Shown: positions 53,669 to 61,758 of the stretch, one piece after another
How positions within the stretch are numbered: the first letter of the stretch is position 1
Layout: every line of letters starts with the position of its first letter
Source of the DNA: JALEFZ01 sp964564415
Lineage (GTDB): Bacteria; Bacteroidota; Bacteroidia; J057
NCBI GenBank assembly: GCA_964564415.1
Contig: CAZMAV010000003.1
Span: forward strand, 248,001 to 312,000
Reading direction: 5' to 3'
Length of the DNA: 64,000 nucleotides
Position numbers and translations under genes: made by a program
Notes under the pieces: generated by a model
Databases searched by the model: none
The model's input: the letters and a program-made list of their open reading frames with translations, nothing else
What the model was told of the DNA's origin: nothing

Positions 53669-54200
53669 TTATTTCATCCAAAAATCAATTTCCTCAATGC
53701 TCATCTTATGGAGGAGTTTCCCCTCCTTGAGCATCTTGGAACCCACAGGCATTTCGGTGGGCAGGGTGATCCCATTGACCGTCTGTAGGTTTTCGAAGCG
53801 GGCCCAACCGCTGATCCAGTTATTGGCCTCTCGAATGGTGTATTCAACCTTTGCGATGAGTCGGGTCTTGGGATGAATCCAAATAATATATTGATCATAC
53901 TCCTTTTGGGCCTCTATCTGTTTCCAGGTGGCAAAAACAGGGTCGTAGCTTACGTCGTCCATCTTGGCCCTTTGTAAGGGCTGGCAAATTTACCGATCCT
54001 ACCAAAAAATTCGTCTTTTAAGACGACCTGGTAGCTATCGACCTGGGCCCAGTTGGATGCGCCGTGGGCCTCTGCTACCTGGTCCCAAAGGTCTTGGGCT
54101 TCCTGTTGGGACTGAGACCTGAGCTTAGCTTCGCTAAAATCAGCCATCTGGCAGGAGGTGAGAATCAGAACAAGAAAACATAATATGGAAAGGGCTTCAT
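53669..54200 (-). pseudogene. Frameshifted lipoprotein gene
   Basis: Three frame pieces line up as one ~175-residue lipoprotein. ATG 54200 starts MKPF and quickly stops. One added base just after it would give a signal with lipobox LILTSC followed by QMADFSEAKLRS. That middle frame runs through WAQVDSYQVVLKDEFFGRIGKFASPYKG and stops. A second one-base gain near 53965 would join it to KMDDVSYDPVFATWKQIEAQ and the C-terminal part (IIWIHPKTRLIAKVEYTIRE). Two independent single-base losses indicate a decayed gene. The family is not recognised, though the C-terminal part resembles outer-membrane-lipoprotein-sorting-like beta domains. Confidence 0.7.
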
Positions 54201-54343
54201 GATGATGTAGGTTTAGCTTTAGGTAATTCTAACCTAATAAAAGAGATAAGCTGTGTCTGTCAAGGACTTGACCAAAGGATAAACAATGTTGGGGGGAGCT
54301 AAATTTTCACTAAAAAGGATATGGAAAAAAGAATACATATTGG

Positions 54344-54453
54344 TGATTATCACGAATCATTTTTTGCGATCCAATCAATAGCGCTGTTGGGATTGAAAAT
54401 AAGTAACTTATGATAAGCCCAACAGTGCTTTAGCCATTCATTGGTGATAATCA
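54344..54453 (-). repeat. Dispersed 110-bp palindromic element, full copy
   Basis: The ends are tgattatcacgaatca (54344-54359) and tcattggtgataatca (54438-54453), a 14/16 inverted repeat. An inner hairpin pairs agcgctgttggg with cccaacagtgct. Read on the minus strand it matches the copy at 63740-63849 along its whole length, and both are 110 bp. It lies in the 375-bp gene-free gap before glyA. Confidence 0.85.
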
Positions 54454-54575
54454 TTATTTGCTCCATGCACGGGTTTTGAATTGTTTTTCAGTCCCTTTTC
54501 TATCATCTTTACTTATGGAAAAAAGAGTGCCCGAGCAAGGTTTTTTTCGGGTTCAAATAATGAAAGCTTTCTTCT

Positions 54576-55871
54576 ATGACTAATGACATACTGACTTCCA
54601 CAGATCTCGCTTTCGACATCATTGCGAAGGAAGAGAAGCGACAGGAGGAGGGCATAGAGCTAATTGCCTCCGAGAACTTCGTATCTGACGATGTGCTGCG
54701 CGCTACAGGTAGTGTGCTGACCAATAAATATGCCGAGGGCCTTCCTGGCAAGCGCTACTATGGGGGCTGCCAGCATGTAGATGAAATAGAAAATCTCGCA
54801 CGCGACCGCGCCAAGCAATTGTTTGGTGCAGAATGGGTCAATGTACAGCCTCACTCTGGAGCCAGTGCCAATGCAGCCGTCATGCTGGCCTTGCTGTCTG
54901 CCGGGGATACCATCATGGGTTTCGACCTTGCCCATGGAGGACACCTCACCCACGGTTCCCCAGTCAATTACTCTGGCAAGCTCTACCGCCCTGTGTTTTA
55001 TGGAGTAGAAGAAGACAGCGGACTGATAGACATGGATAAGGTTCGGGATATCGCTCACAGTGAAAAGCCCAAGCTTATCATCACAGGAGCCTCTGCCTAC
55101 TCTCGCGACTGGGATTACAAGACCTTCAGGGAGATTGCTGACGAGGTAGGAGCCATGCTCATGGCAGATATTTCCCATCCCTCCGGCCTCATTGCCAAGG
55201 GGCTCCTCAATGATCCCCTTCCCCACTGCCATGTGGTCACCACCACCACCCATAAGACCCTCAGAGCGACACGGGGAGGAATGATACTGGTTGGCAAGAA
55301 CCAGGAGAATCCTCTGGGCATCAAAACCAGAAAAGGAATTGTCCGCTCCATAGGTTCTATTCTTGACAGCGCTGTTTTTCCCGGTACCCAGGGAGGTCCC
55401 CTGATGCATGCCATCGCGGGCAAGGCCGTAGGTTTTGGTGAGGCCCTGCGCCCCGAATTTCAGGCTTATACCGAACAGACAGCTAAAAACGCCCAGGTAT
55501 TAGCACAATCTATGGTCGATGCAGGGTATAAGGTTATCTCTGGAGGAACGAACAATCACCTGATGCTGATCGACCTCAGACCTAAGAGTGATGCCCTTAG
55601 CGGAAAGATTGCCGAACATGCTTTGATGCAGGCAGATATCACCATCAACAAAAACATGGTGCCCTTTGACAGCCGCAGCCCTATGGTGACTTCCGGTATT
55701 CGCCTGGGAACTCCGGCCCTCACCACCCGTGGACTTAAGGAGGAGGACATGAAAACCATTGCCTCATTGATCGATAAAGTCCTGATGAATCCCGAAAATG
55801 AAGACCTAATCCGTCAGGTCAGGGGAGAAGTGAATGAATTTATGAGCTCATTCCCTATATTTACCTGGTAG
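54576..55871 (+). CDS. glyA: Serine hydroxymethyltransferase
   Basis: A 431-residue PLP enzyme interconverting serine and glycine while loading tetrahydrofolate with one carbon. Blocks are ELIASENFVSDDVL, LTNKYAEGLPGKRYYGGC, NVQPHSGASANAAV, ADISHPSGLIA, and the PLP-lysine region TTTTHKTLRATRGGMI, in which the Lys after THK-type HKTL forms the Schiff base. FPGTQGGPLMHAIAGKAV follows. The length is typical. tatC lies 94 nt downstream, with a strong hairpin between. Confidence 0.97.
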   Translation: MTNDILTSTDLAFDIIAKEEKRQEEGIELIASENFVSDDVLRATGSVLTNKYAEGLPGKRYYGGCQHVDEIENLARDRAKQLFGAEWVNVQPHSGASANAAVMLALLSAGDTIMGFDLAHGGHLTHGSPVNYSGKLYRPVFYGVEEDSGLIDMDKVRDIAHSEKPKLIITGASAYSRDWDYKTFREIADEVGAMLMADISHPSGLIAKGLLNDPLPHCHVVTTTTHKTLRATRGGMILVGKNQENPLGIKTRKGIVRSIGSILDSAVFPGTQGGPLMHAIAGKAVGFGEALRPEFQAYTEQTAKNAQVLAQSMVDAGYKVISGGTNNHLMLIDLRPKSDALSGKIAEHALMQADITINKNMVPFDSRSPMVTSGIRLGTPALTTRGLKEEDMKTIASLIDKVLMNPENEDLIRQVRGEVNEFMSSFPIFTW

Positions 55872-55919
55872 TATAAAATTGAGTTCAAGAATTTTTCTGT
55901 AGGTAAAAACCGGAAAAAC

Positions 55920-55949
55920 GAGGAGGGAAAACAATCCATTTCCCTCCTC
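55920..55949 (+). terminator. Hairpin between glyA and tatC
   Basis: gaggaggga (55920-55928) and tccctcctc (55941-55949) form a perfect 9-bp stem with a 12-nt loop, ending only 16 nt before the tatC ATG. It contains a Shine-Dalgarno-like aggagg in its left arm. No T run follows, so it could be a weak terminator of glyA or a translational control hairpin. Confidence 0.5.
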
Positions 55950-55965
55950 CTTCGTCCAACAATGG

Positions 55966-56886
55966 ATGCTTAACTTCGATGCCGTGGGACTGGTAGACCA
56001 ATTCAAGAAAATTAGGGGGAAAAAGAGCAAAAAGCCCAGTGATGAAGAAAAGGAAATGTCCTTTTTGGATCACCTGGAAGAATTGCGCTGGCACCTGCTC
56101 AGGATGGGCTCGGCTGTCATCCTCGTCGCTATCCTGATCTTTATCTACCGCAAATTTGTGGTGGATGAAATCATCTTCAAGATCCTCTCTGAAGACTTTC
56201 CGACCAATAAATGGCTTTGTGCCCTCAAAGGACAGGAAATTGCTGCCTGTATGGAGTCCGTCAATGCCAAGATCGTCGCCTTCTCCCCTCAGGAGCAGTT
56301 TCTGAAGTCTATTCAGGTGGGAATCATCGGAGGATTTATTGTCGCTTTTCCTTACATCGTCTGGGAGTTCTGGTCTTTTATCCGTCCAGGCTTGCACAAA
56401 CACGAGCGTAGGGCCGTGCGGGGCAGTGTCTTCATCATGAGCCTCCTTTTCTTTACTGGTGTGGCATTTGGTTACTACATCATCGCTCCTTTTTCGGTGC
56501 AGTTTTTTTCCAACTTTACCATTTCTGATTATACTTCCAACACCTGGGGCATCTCCAAGGTCATCGGGCTGATCAGTCAGATTGTATTAGGGGCTGGCAT
56601 CATCTTCCAAATGCCCATTTTAATGTACTACCTGGCAAAAATGGGCCTGGTTACCCCGGAGTTCCTGCGTACCTACCGCCGTCATGCAGTTGCCATTCTT
56701 CTGCTGGCCGCAGCCATTATCACCCCACCGGACATTATGTCTCAAATCCTGATCTTCATTCCCCTCTACAGCCTCTACGAAATTTCTATCGGTATTGTCC
56801 GAAGAGTGGTGAATAAGCGAAACAGAGAACTGGCTGCCGAAAGAAAGGCCGAGGAAGAAGCCCGTAAAAAAGAAAACGAAGTGTAA
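55966..56886 (+). CDS. tatC: Twin-arginine translocase subunit TatC
   Basis: A 306-residue inner-membrane protein that recognises twin-arginine signal peptides and exports folded proteins. The conserved cytoplasmic start MSFLDHLEELRWHLLR is followed by six membrane helices, with the FSPQEQFLKSIQVGIIGGFIVAFPYIVWEFWSFIRPGL region and AIITPPDIMSQILIFIPLYSLYE. A loop of about 25 residues around CALKGQEIAAC after the first helix carries two Cys. The N- and C-terminal tails are longer than in E. coli, the latter Glu/Lys-rich. tatA/B are not in the window. Confidence 0.96.
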   Translation: MLNFDAVGLVDQFKKIRGKKSKKPSDEEKEMSFLDHLEELRWHLLRMGSAVILVAILIFIYRKFVVDEIIFKILSEDFPTNKWLCALKGQEIAACMESVNAKIVAFSPQEQFLKSIQVGIIGGFIVAFPYIVWEFWSFIRPGLHKHERRAVRGSVFIMSLLFFTGVAFGYYIIAPFSVQFFSNFTISDYTSNTWGISKVIGLISQIVLGAGIIFQMPILMYYLAKMGLVTPEFLRTYRRHAVAILLLAAAIITPPDIMSQILIFIPLYSLYEISIGIVRRVVNKRNRELAAERKAEEEARKKENEV

Positions 56887-56925
56887 GCCTTTCGTCTAGG
56901 ATAAATTTTTAGATGAAAAATATAC

Positions 56926-56957
56926 AAATCCCATAGAAAATCTTACCTGTGGGATTT
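56926..56957 (+). terminator. Hairpin after tatC
   Basis: aaatccca (56926-56933) and tgggattt (56950-56957), extended by neighbouring pairs and followed by gttcattt, lie 40 nt after the tatC stop. Confidence 0.6.
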
Positions 56958-57047
56958 GTTCATTTAATCACCTGTGTTTTACCTGGAGTAAAAATGCGTG
57001 CATGGAATGAAGGAGGCTGAGTATATTAGATTCATAAACCCTTCATC

Positions 57048-57206
57048 ATGAATACTTTTGACCTGAAAATCATTCGCATTCTCCTTGCTACTTCCACTAT
57101 GGGATTTGTATTGTTTTACCTTTTCCCTGTGCTTCTCATCTTTCCCTGCCTCATTCTTCTGGGCATCGGATTGAGATGGAAGAGTGAAAAGGTCTTGGCC
57201 GAATAA
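57048..57206 (+). CDS. Small hydrophobic protein, 52 residues
   Basis: A short ORF between tatC and the DUF3089 gene: it starts MNTFDLKIIRILLATSTMG, has a central hydrophobic stretch (FVLFYLFPVLLIFPCLILLGIG) long enough for one or two membrane passes, and ends RWKSEKVLAE. A strong hairpin terminator begins 21 nt after its stop, which argues that a transcript ends here. No family is recognised and no good Shine-Dalgarno sequence precedes it, as is common in Bacteroidota. Confidence 0.5.
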   Translation: MNTFDLKIIRILLATSTMGFVLFYLFPVLLIFPCLILLGIGLRWKSEKVLAE

Positions 57207-57226
57207 TTGGATTGCAGCAACAGATT

Positions 57227-57262
57227 GGGGCTTTCCATGGAGAAAGCCCCTTCTTGATTGTC
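57227..57262 (+). terminator. Hairpin after the small membrane ORF
   Basis: ggggctttc (57227-57235) and gaaagcccc (57242-57250) form a perfect 9-bp GC-rich stem with a 6-nt loop, followed by ttcttgattgtc and later a T run. Confidence 0.7.
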
Positions 57263-57323
57263 TGGCAATTTTTTTTTGAAATGCTAAGTCCCATTTTTTC
57301 CGATCCACCTCGGTCCTGAAAAA

Positions 57324-58379
57324 CTACTTCTTTTTTCCATCAAAGGCCGTTCGCTCCGCCTGTCCAAGGAAGGCTTCTGAACGGTCGATGGCATTTCTTC
57401 TGACGTCCATCCAAAACAGGTTGTAATCCCCGATGTGATAGTTGGGGCCATTGAGGAAAAAGGAGGGTTGGCTTATCCAAAGCATACCTTCATGGGCCTG
57501 GGCGTCGATTTTATGGTCTTTGATCTTTTTGTAAGATGCACCTACATAGCCTTCGTGGAGTTTTTCTGAGGCATAAGTATCATCGACCTTCCACGTAAGG
57601 GGATTGACGACCACCGCATCGTCATAAAAGTGCTGGAGTTCCTCCTTCTTGGGTCTCTTGCCACGCTTCCAACTGCACCAGCTTACTACACAGCCGGTCT
57701 GTTGGGGATCATTGCAGATGGGGATGGTTTTGAAAGTATCGGCAGGTAAAGGCCAGCCGGGGAGATAGCCACAGACCAGTTGTTCTTTGAGGTCTCCCTG
57801 GTCAAAAAACTCCTTTATCAGCCTGATTCCATGTATGCTTCCCTGGCTATGAGAGGCGATAATGATCGGCCTGCCCTGGTTGTAATGTTCCAGGTAATAT
57901 TCAAAAGATTCCTTCACATCCCGATAGGCCAATCCAATAGCTTTCATCATGGAGAGGCTGTCATCCCCATAAAATCCCCCTAGGACCATCTGACGATAGC
58001 GGGGAGCGTAGACCCTGCCACTGGCGTTGAAAATACTTGCCTGGTGTCGAATCGCCCACTTGTCGGTTCTGGCATTGACTTCTTCGTCTTGTAGAGAAGC
58101 ATTCCACTCCTTGCCTCCATAAAAGGTAGTGGGGTGTATAAAAAATATATCAACCTTAGCTTCTTCATTTGAAATGGGAGGAAGGCTGCTGAGGTTCTGG
58201 GGCACAGAATCCGACCAATCTTGCTTTTCGGGGTGGGCAGACCAATAGCTAAGGTCTGAATAATCCGGGGAGGGAGGGGCTGATTCAAGGTCGAAAGCTC
58301 CCTCGGGAGGGTCAAATTTGTCGCAGGAAAATAGGAAAAACAGCACTCCCAAGGAAAGGAAGTAAGGGCGAATTTTCAT
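57324..58379 (-). CDS. DUF3089 alpha/beta-hydrolase-like lipoprotein
   Basis: A 351-residue lipoprotein whose signal ends in the lipobox LFSC (SLGVLFFLFSCDKF). The DUF3089 domain has KVDIFFIHPTTFYGGKEWNA, the nucleophile elbow IIASHSQGSIHG, and QTGCVVSWCSWKRG with conserved Cys. The C-terminus has the likely catalytic His in GPNYHIGDYNLFWMDVRRNA. It is presumably an esterase or lipase-like enzyme facing the periplasm or cell surface. It is transcribed alone, convergent with the small membrane ORF. Confidence 0.85.
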   Translation of the reverse strand: MKIRPYFLSLGVLFFLFSCDKFDPPEGAFDLESAPPSPDYSDLSYWSAHPEKQDWSDSVPQNLSSLPPISNEEAKVDIFFIHPTTFYGGKEWNASLQDEEVNARTDKWAIRHQASIFNASGRVYAPRYRQMVLGGFYGDDSLSMMKAIGLAYRDVKESFEYYLEHYNQGRPIIIASHSQGSIHGIRLIKEFFDQGDLKEQLVCGYLPGWPLPADTFKTIPICNDPQQTGCVVSWCSWKRGKRPKKEELQHFYDDAVVVNPLTWKVDDTYASEKLHEGYVGASYKKIKDHKIDAQAHEGMLWISQPSFFLNGPNYHIGDYNLFWMDVRRNAIDRSEAFLGQAERTAFDGKKK

Positions 58380-58850
58380 GATGTCAATGGCTTATTTGTT
58401 TTAAAACGATGAAATTAAAATTATGGATGTCTTTTTACTAAACTTTCAAATAGATACTTATGTATTAATAAAAATTAAATTCAAACAAAGACCCACTTGT
58501 TGCACAGATAGAATTTTATGAATAAAGAATGGGGAGATATGCAGCTAACTGACCTCTTCTATCTCCAGTTCAAATCTGAATTGTCCAGTTTGATCGTATT
58601 AATTTGTATAATTTAATATATTTGCAATAAATGTATATGTAAGGGATGAAGGGCTTCAATTGCAGTATCTCTCTGCAGGTTGATACCTCGATTTCTGAAA
58701 GGAGGGCGAGAAACTTCACTTTATGGGAGTCTGAGAATTTGGGTACAATGAGAATCAAGGAATTCCTCCTTGTTATAAAAAATCATCATCTCTTAGATCA
58801 AGAAGAATCGGGATGGGGCGGATGAGCAATAGCAAATAAGGGGAAAGTGA
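58380..58850. other. AT-rich gap before the NACHT gene
   Basis: This 471-bp region has no credible gene. It contains a perfect -7-type box tatatttg at 58617-58624, but the nearest TTTG upstream (58589-58592) leaves a 24-nt spacer, too long for a standard promoter. The low GC compared with its neighbours is often seen beside acquired genes, and is noted as an impression only. Confidence 0.4.
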
Positions 58851-60989
58851 ATGATGCTTAACATCTTCGATTCGATCATGGCTCGCTTCAACGAAGCGGG
58901 AGGAGACTGGGAAATGATTTCAGTCATTCTTCTCGTTACCCTTAGTGCCTTGGGAGGACTGTGGCGCCTGGCTCTCTGGTGGTACCATCGTCGAAGATCC
59001 ATCCAAGCCGAAAAAGACCTCTTTCCCTTTTTCACTCTCACAGACATCAAAAAGGCGACTCAGTATTATGTCCCGACCCAATTTCAATCAAATCCTCCTT
59101 CTCAATTCAATGAGCTCAGAGAGTCTAACCATATCGTAGCCAGGGAGCGATTGATTCCCTTTTTTCTGAACAAGGCCTTCAAACCGGGGCAGGACGACCA
59201 GCGCTTTTTCATGATTCTGGCAGGCTCAGGCATGGGAAAGACCACCTTCATGCTCAATCTCTACCTGAATTATGTGAGGCAGCGGCAATTTGGCAGGGCC
59301 CGCTACAAGATTCGCCTTATCCCTCTGGGCTATCCCGATCTGCTTCAGCACATAGATACCATCGAAGACAAGGAAAATACCATATTATTGTTGGATGGCC
59401 TGGATGAAGACAATCAGGCTGTTCGCAAATACAAGCGACGGCTGGACCGGATCATCAACAAGGTGCAGCATTTTAGGGTGGTGGTATTTACGTGTAGGAC
59501 CCAATTTTTTCCCTCCGAAGACGAAGAACCTCAGGAGACCGGAATACGCCTCTACGGGAGTCGTCACAGCTTCCTCACCTTTGCGAAAATGTACATTTCG
59601 CCCTTTGATGAAAAGGACATACAGGCTTATCTGGCCAAGCGTTTTGGGCGCTTCCAGAAAGGTAAAAAGGAAAAGGCCTGGAAGATCATAGCCAAGTCTC
59701 CCTCTCTCATGGTTCGCCCTATGATCCTCAGCTATATTGATGACCTGCTGGAAGAAGACAAAGCCTATGATTACGTACCCCACCTTTACCAGACGGTGAT
59801 TCAAAAATGGATAGAAAGGGAAGGGGGAAGGGTGCCCGCCGAAAAAAGAAAGCACTTTCAGGAGGAACTGTACCGATTTTCCCGGGAGATCGCTTTGAAT
59901 ATTTATGCTAACAGAAAGAACAGAAATGGCCTTTTTATTTCGGAAAAAGAAATAAATACCTTCGCGGATCGCCATCAGATCAAACTGGGAGAAATGGAAA
60001 TGAAAAGCCGCTCCCTGCTCAACCGCAACATGTCCGGGCAGTATAAATTTGCCCATAAGTCTATCCTGGAATACTTTATCGCTACGGAATGCATAGAAAA
60101 TGAGCGCTTTGCCTCAAGGGTGAGTTTTGAGGGCATGGATCAGGCCAGGACTTTTTATCGGGAACTCCTTTTCCTGGACAAGACCCTTCCCTTTCTCCAG
60201 AGCCTGGATGACGGTTCCTGGTGCATACTTTCGGGGGGGACAAAAGAGAAGCTTTCCCCCGCCAGCCTCAGTAGCGGGGACATCCGAAAGATCAAGGGGC
60301 TTTACCTCAGGGAGATAGATGACCTAACCCCTATTTCACCCCTCACCGACTTGGAGCAGCTCTGGCTGGAGCAGACCTCTGTCGAAGACCTCACTCCTAT
60401 CTCTGACTTTCACCACCTGGAGGCCCTCTACCTGAATGGAAGTGCTGTAATGGATATTAATCCTTTGAGGGAGATGGAAAACCTGGAGATTCTGGAGTTG
60501 GAAGGATGCAAAGTCAGGAACCTTCAGGCCCTTGGCAACCTCAATCAACTGAGGCGGCTTTCGATCAGGGAGACCGAGGTAAAATCATTGGCACAGATCA
60601 GCGGCCTCACCCAGCTCCGTCATCTCGATGCTGCCCATACGGCAGTCAGAGATCTTGACCCTTTAAAAAAGCTGAAAGCCATAGAAAATCTCTACCTGGA
60701 CTTTAGCCTGGTCTCCTCTCTCAATCCTATTCGTGAATTGAAGCAGTTGAAAGAACTGTCGCTCTCAGCTACAAGGGTCAAAAATCTTACTCCTGTCAAA
60801 GGGATGGACCAACTTCGCCGACTAGATATTTCGGTTAATGCCATTAATAGCATCAAGGGCTTGAAGGAGCTTAAAAAGCTCAAAGTATTGAGGCTGAGCC
60901 AGGAGCAGATCGATGAATGGGGCGAAGAGGAACTGAAAAAACTCCTGCCTACCGTCCGTATAGATCCTGTATCCACGATTTCTTCATGA
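58851..60989 (+). CDS. Membrane-anchored NACHT ATPase with leucine-rich repeats (NLR-like)
   Basis: A 712-residue protein with three parts. (1) One membrane helix, residues ~21-45 (VILLVTLSALGGLWRLALWW), preceded by a short N-terminus and followed by HRRR. (2) A NACHT-type STAND ATPase: Walker A GSGMGKT at 125-131, Walker B LLLDGLDED at 179-187, sensor-like FTCRTQFF near 213-220, and the winged-helix signature KFAHKSILEYFIA near 399-411. (3) About nine 22-residue leucine-rich repeats from ~483 to 685 of the internalin-like form (LxxLxLxxTxVxDLxPLxxL). This domain order is that of eukaryotic NLRs, and bacterial NACHT proteins include anti-phage defence factors. A purine-rich ggggaaag precedes the start. 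No separate effector domain is visible; the membrane segment may be the effector. Confidence 0.9.
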   Translation: MMLNIFDSIMARFNEAGGDWEMISVILLVTLSALGGLWRLALWWYHRRRSIQAEKDLFPFFTLTDIKKATQYYVPTQFQSNPPSQFNELRESNHIVARERLIPFFLNKAFKPGQDDQRFFMILAGSGMGKTTFMLNLYLNYVRQRQFGRARYKIRLIPLGYPDLLQHIDTIEDKENTILLLDGLDEDNQAVRKYKRRLDRIINKVQHFRVVVFTCRTQFFPSEDEEPQETGIRLYGSRHSFLTFAKMYISPFDEKDIQAYLAKRFGRFQKGKKEKAWKIIAKSPSLMVRPMILSYIDDLLEEDKAYDYVPHLYQTVIQKWIEREGGRVPAEKRKHFQEELYRFSREIALNIYANRKNRNGLFISEKEINTFADRHQIKLGEMEMKSRSLLNRNMSGQYKFAHKSILEYFIATECIENERFASRVSFEGMDQARTFYRELLFLDKTLPFLQSLDDGSWCILSGGTKEKLSPASLSSGDIRKIKGLYLREIDDLTPISPLTDLEQLWLEQTSVEDLTPISDFHHLEALYLNGSAVMDINPLREMENLEILELEGCKVRNLQALGNLNQLRRLSIRETEVKSLAQISGLTQLRHLDAAHTAVRDLDPLKKLKAIENLYLDFSLVSSLNPIRELKQLKELSLSATRVKNLTPVKGMDQLRRLDISVNAINSIKGLKELKKLKVLRLSQEQIDEWGEEELKKLLPTVRIDPVSTISS

Positions 60990-61095
60990 AAATATAATTT
61001 TTACTTATATCCGATTTTGAAATTTTTTTCGTTATTAAAAATAATTTAGGGCTTCTGTCGCCTGTTTAGAATAAAATTGCTTTACCTCGAGAATC

Positions 61096-61674
61096 ATGCG
61101 CGATCATGTACTTATCCAAATCGGAAAGAAAATACGGGCCATCCGTCGGGAAAAGGGAAACACTATCCAGGACATCGCTCAAAAGGCAGGAGTTTCAAAG
61201 GGCCTGATATCTAAGATTGAAAACGGGCGCACCGTTCCTTCTCTCCCTGTTCTACTAGGTATTATCCAGGCCCTGGACATGAACATTCCCGTCTTTTTCG
61301 AGGACATCGAGTATATCCACTACGACAGTTTTGTCCATAAAAATAAAAAGGACTATACCCCCTTCAAAAAAGAAAGTTCCAAAGGTTTTACCTACAAGGC
61401 AATACTGGAGCACAGCTTCACCCATTTTAGCCTGGAAGTGAATATTCTGGACCTGGAGCCCGAAAATCAAAGGGAAATGGTGACCACAGATGGATTTACC
61501 TACCTCTACATGCTCAAAGGCCAGGTGGAGTACCTTCTGGGAGAAACTTCACTGGTCCTTCAACCGGAGGATTCTCTCTTCTTTAATGGAAAGATACCCC
61601 ATAAGCCCATCAACCATCAGGAAGAAATGGCCTCCATTCTGGTCATCTATCTCCTGATGTCCCACTCGGATTGA
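61096..61674 (+). CDS. XRE-family regulator with cupin domain
   Basis: A 192-residue transcription factor with an N-terminal HTH_3 domain (about 7-62: IGKKIRAIRREKGNTIQDIAQKAGVSKGLISKIENGRTVPSL). A C-terminal cupin domain (about 110-185) has TYLYMLKGQVEYLLGE and LQPEDSLFFNGKIPHKP. XRE-cupin regulators of the SutR/PuuR type sense small molecules and control neighbouring catabolic or transport genes. It lies 84 nt upstream of the EF-hand symporter gene on the same strand, so that transporter is the natural candidate target. Confidence 0.9.
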   Translation: MRDHVLIQIGKKIRAIRREKGNTIQDIAQKAGVSKGLISKIENGRTVPSLPVLLGIIQALDMNIPVFFEDIEYIHYDSFVHKNKKDYTPFKKESSKGFTYKAILEHSFTHFSLEVNILDLEPENQREMVTTDGFTYLYMLKGQVEYLLGETSLVLQPEDSLFFNGKIPHKPINHQEEMASILVIYLLMSHSD

Positions 61675-61758
61675 TAGGAGTTTAGGAATTGTGAGCCGGA
61701 GACCTTACTTTTTTTTATAATTTGCGGTCCGCAATCACTCAGTCAATTCTATACTACT

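Noticed and set aside
58580..58640. Standard promoter for the NACHT gene at tatatttg
   Set aside because: The -7-type box is perfect, but no TTTG lies at the right distance and it is more than 200 nt from the start.
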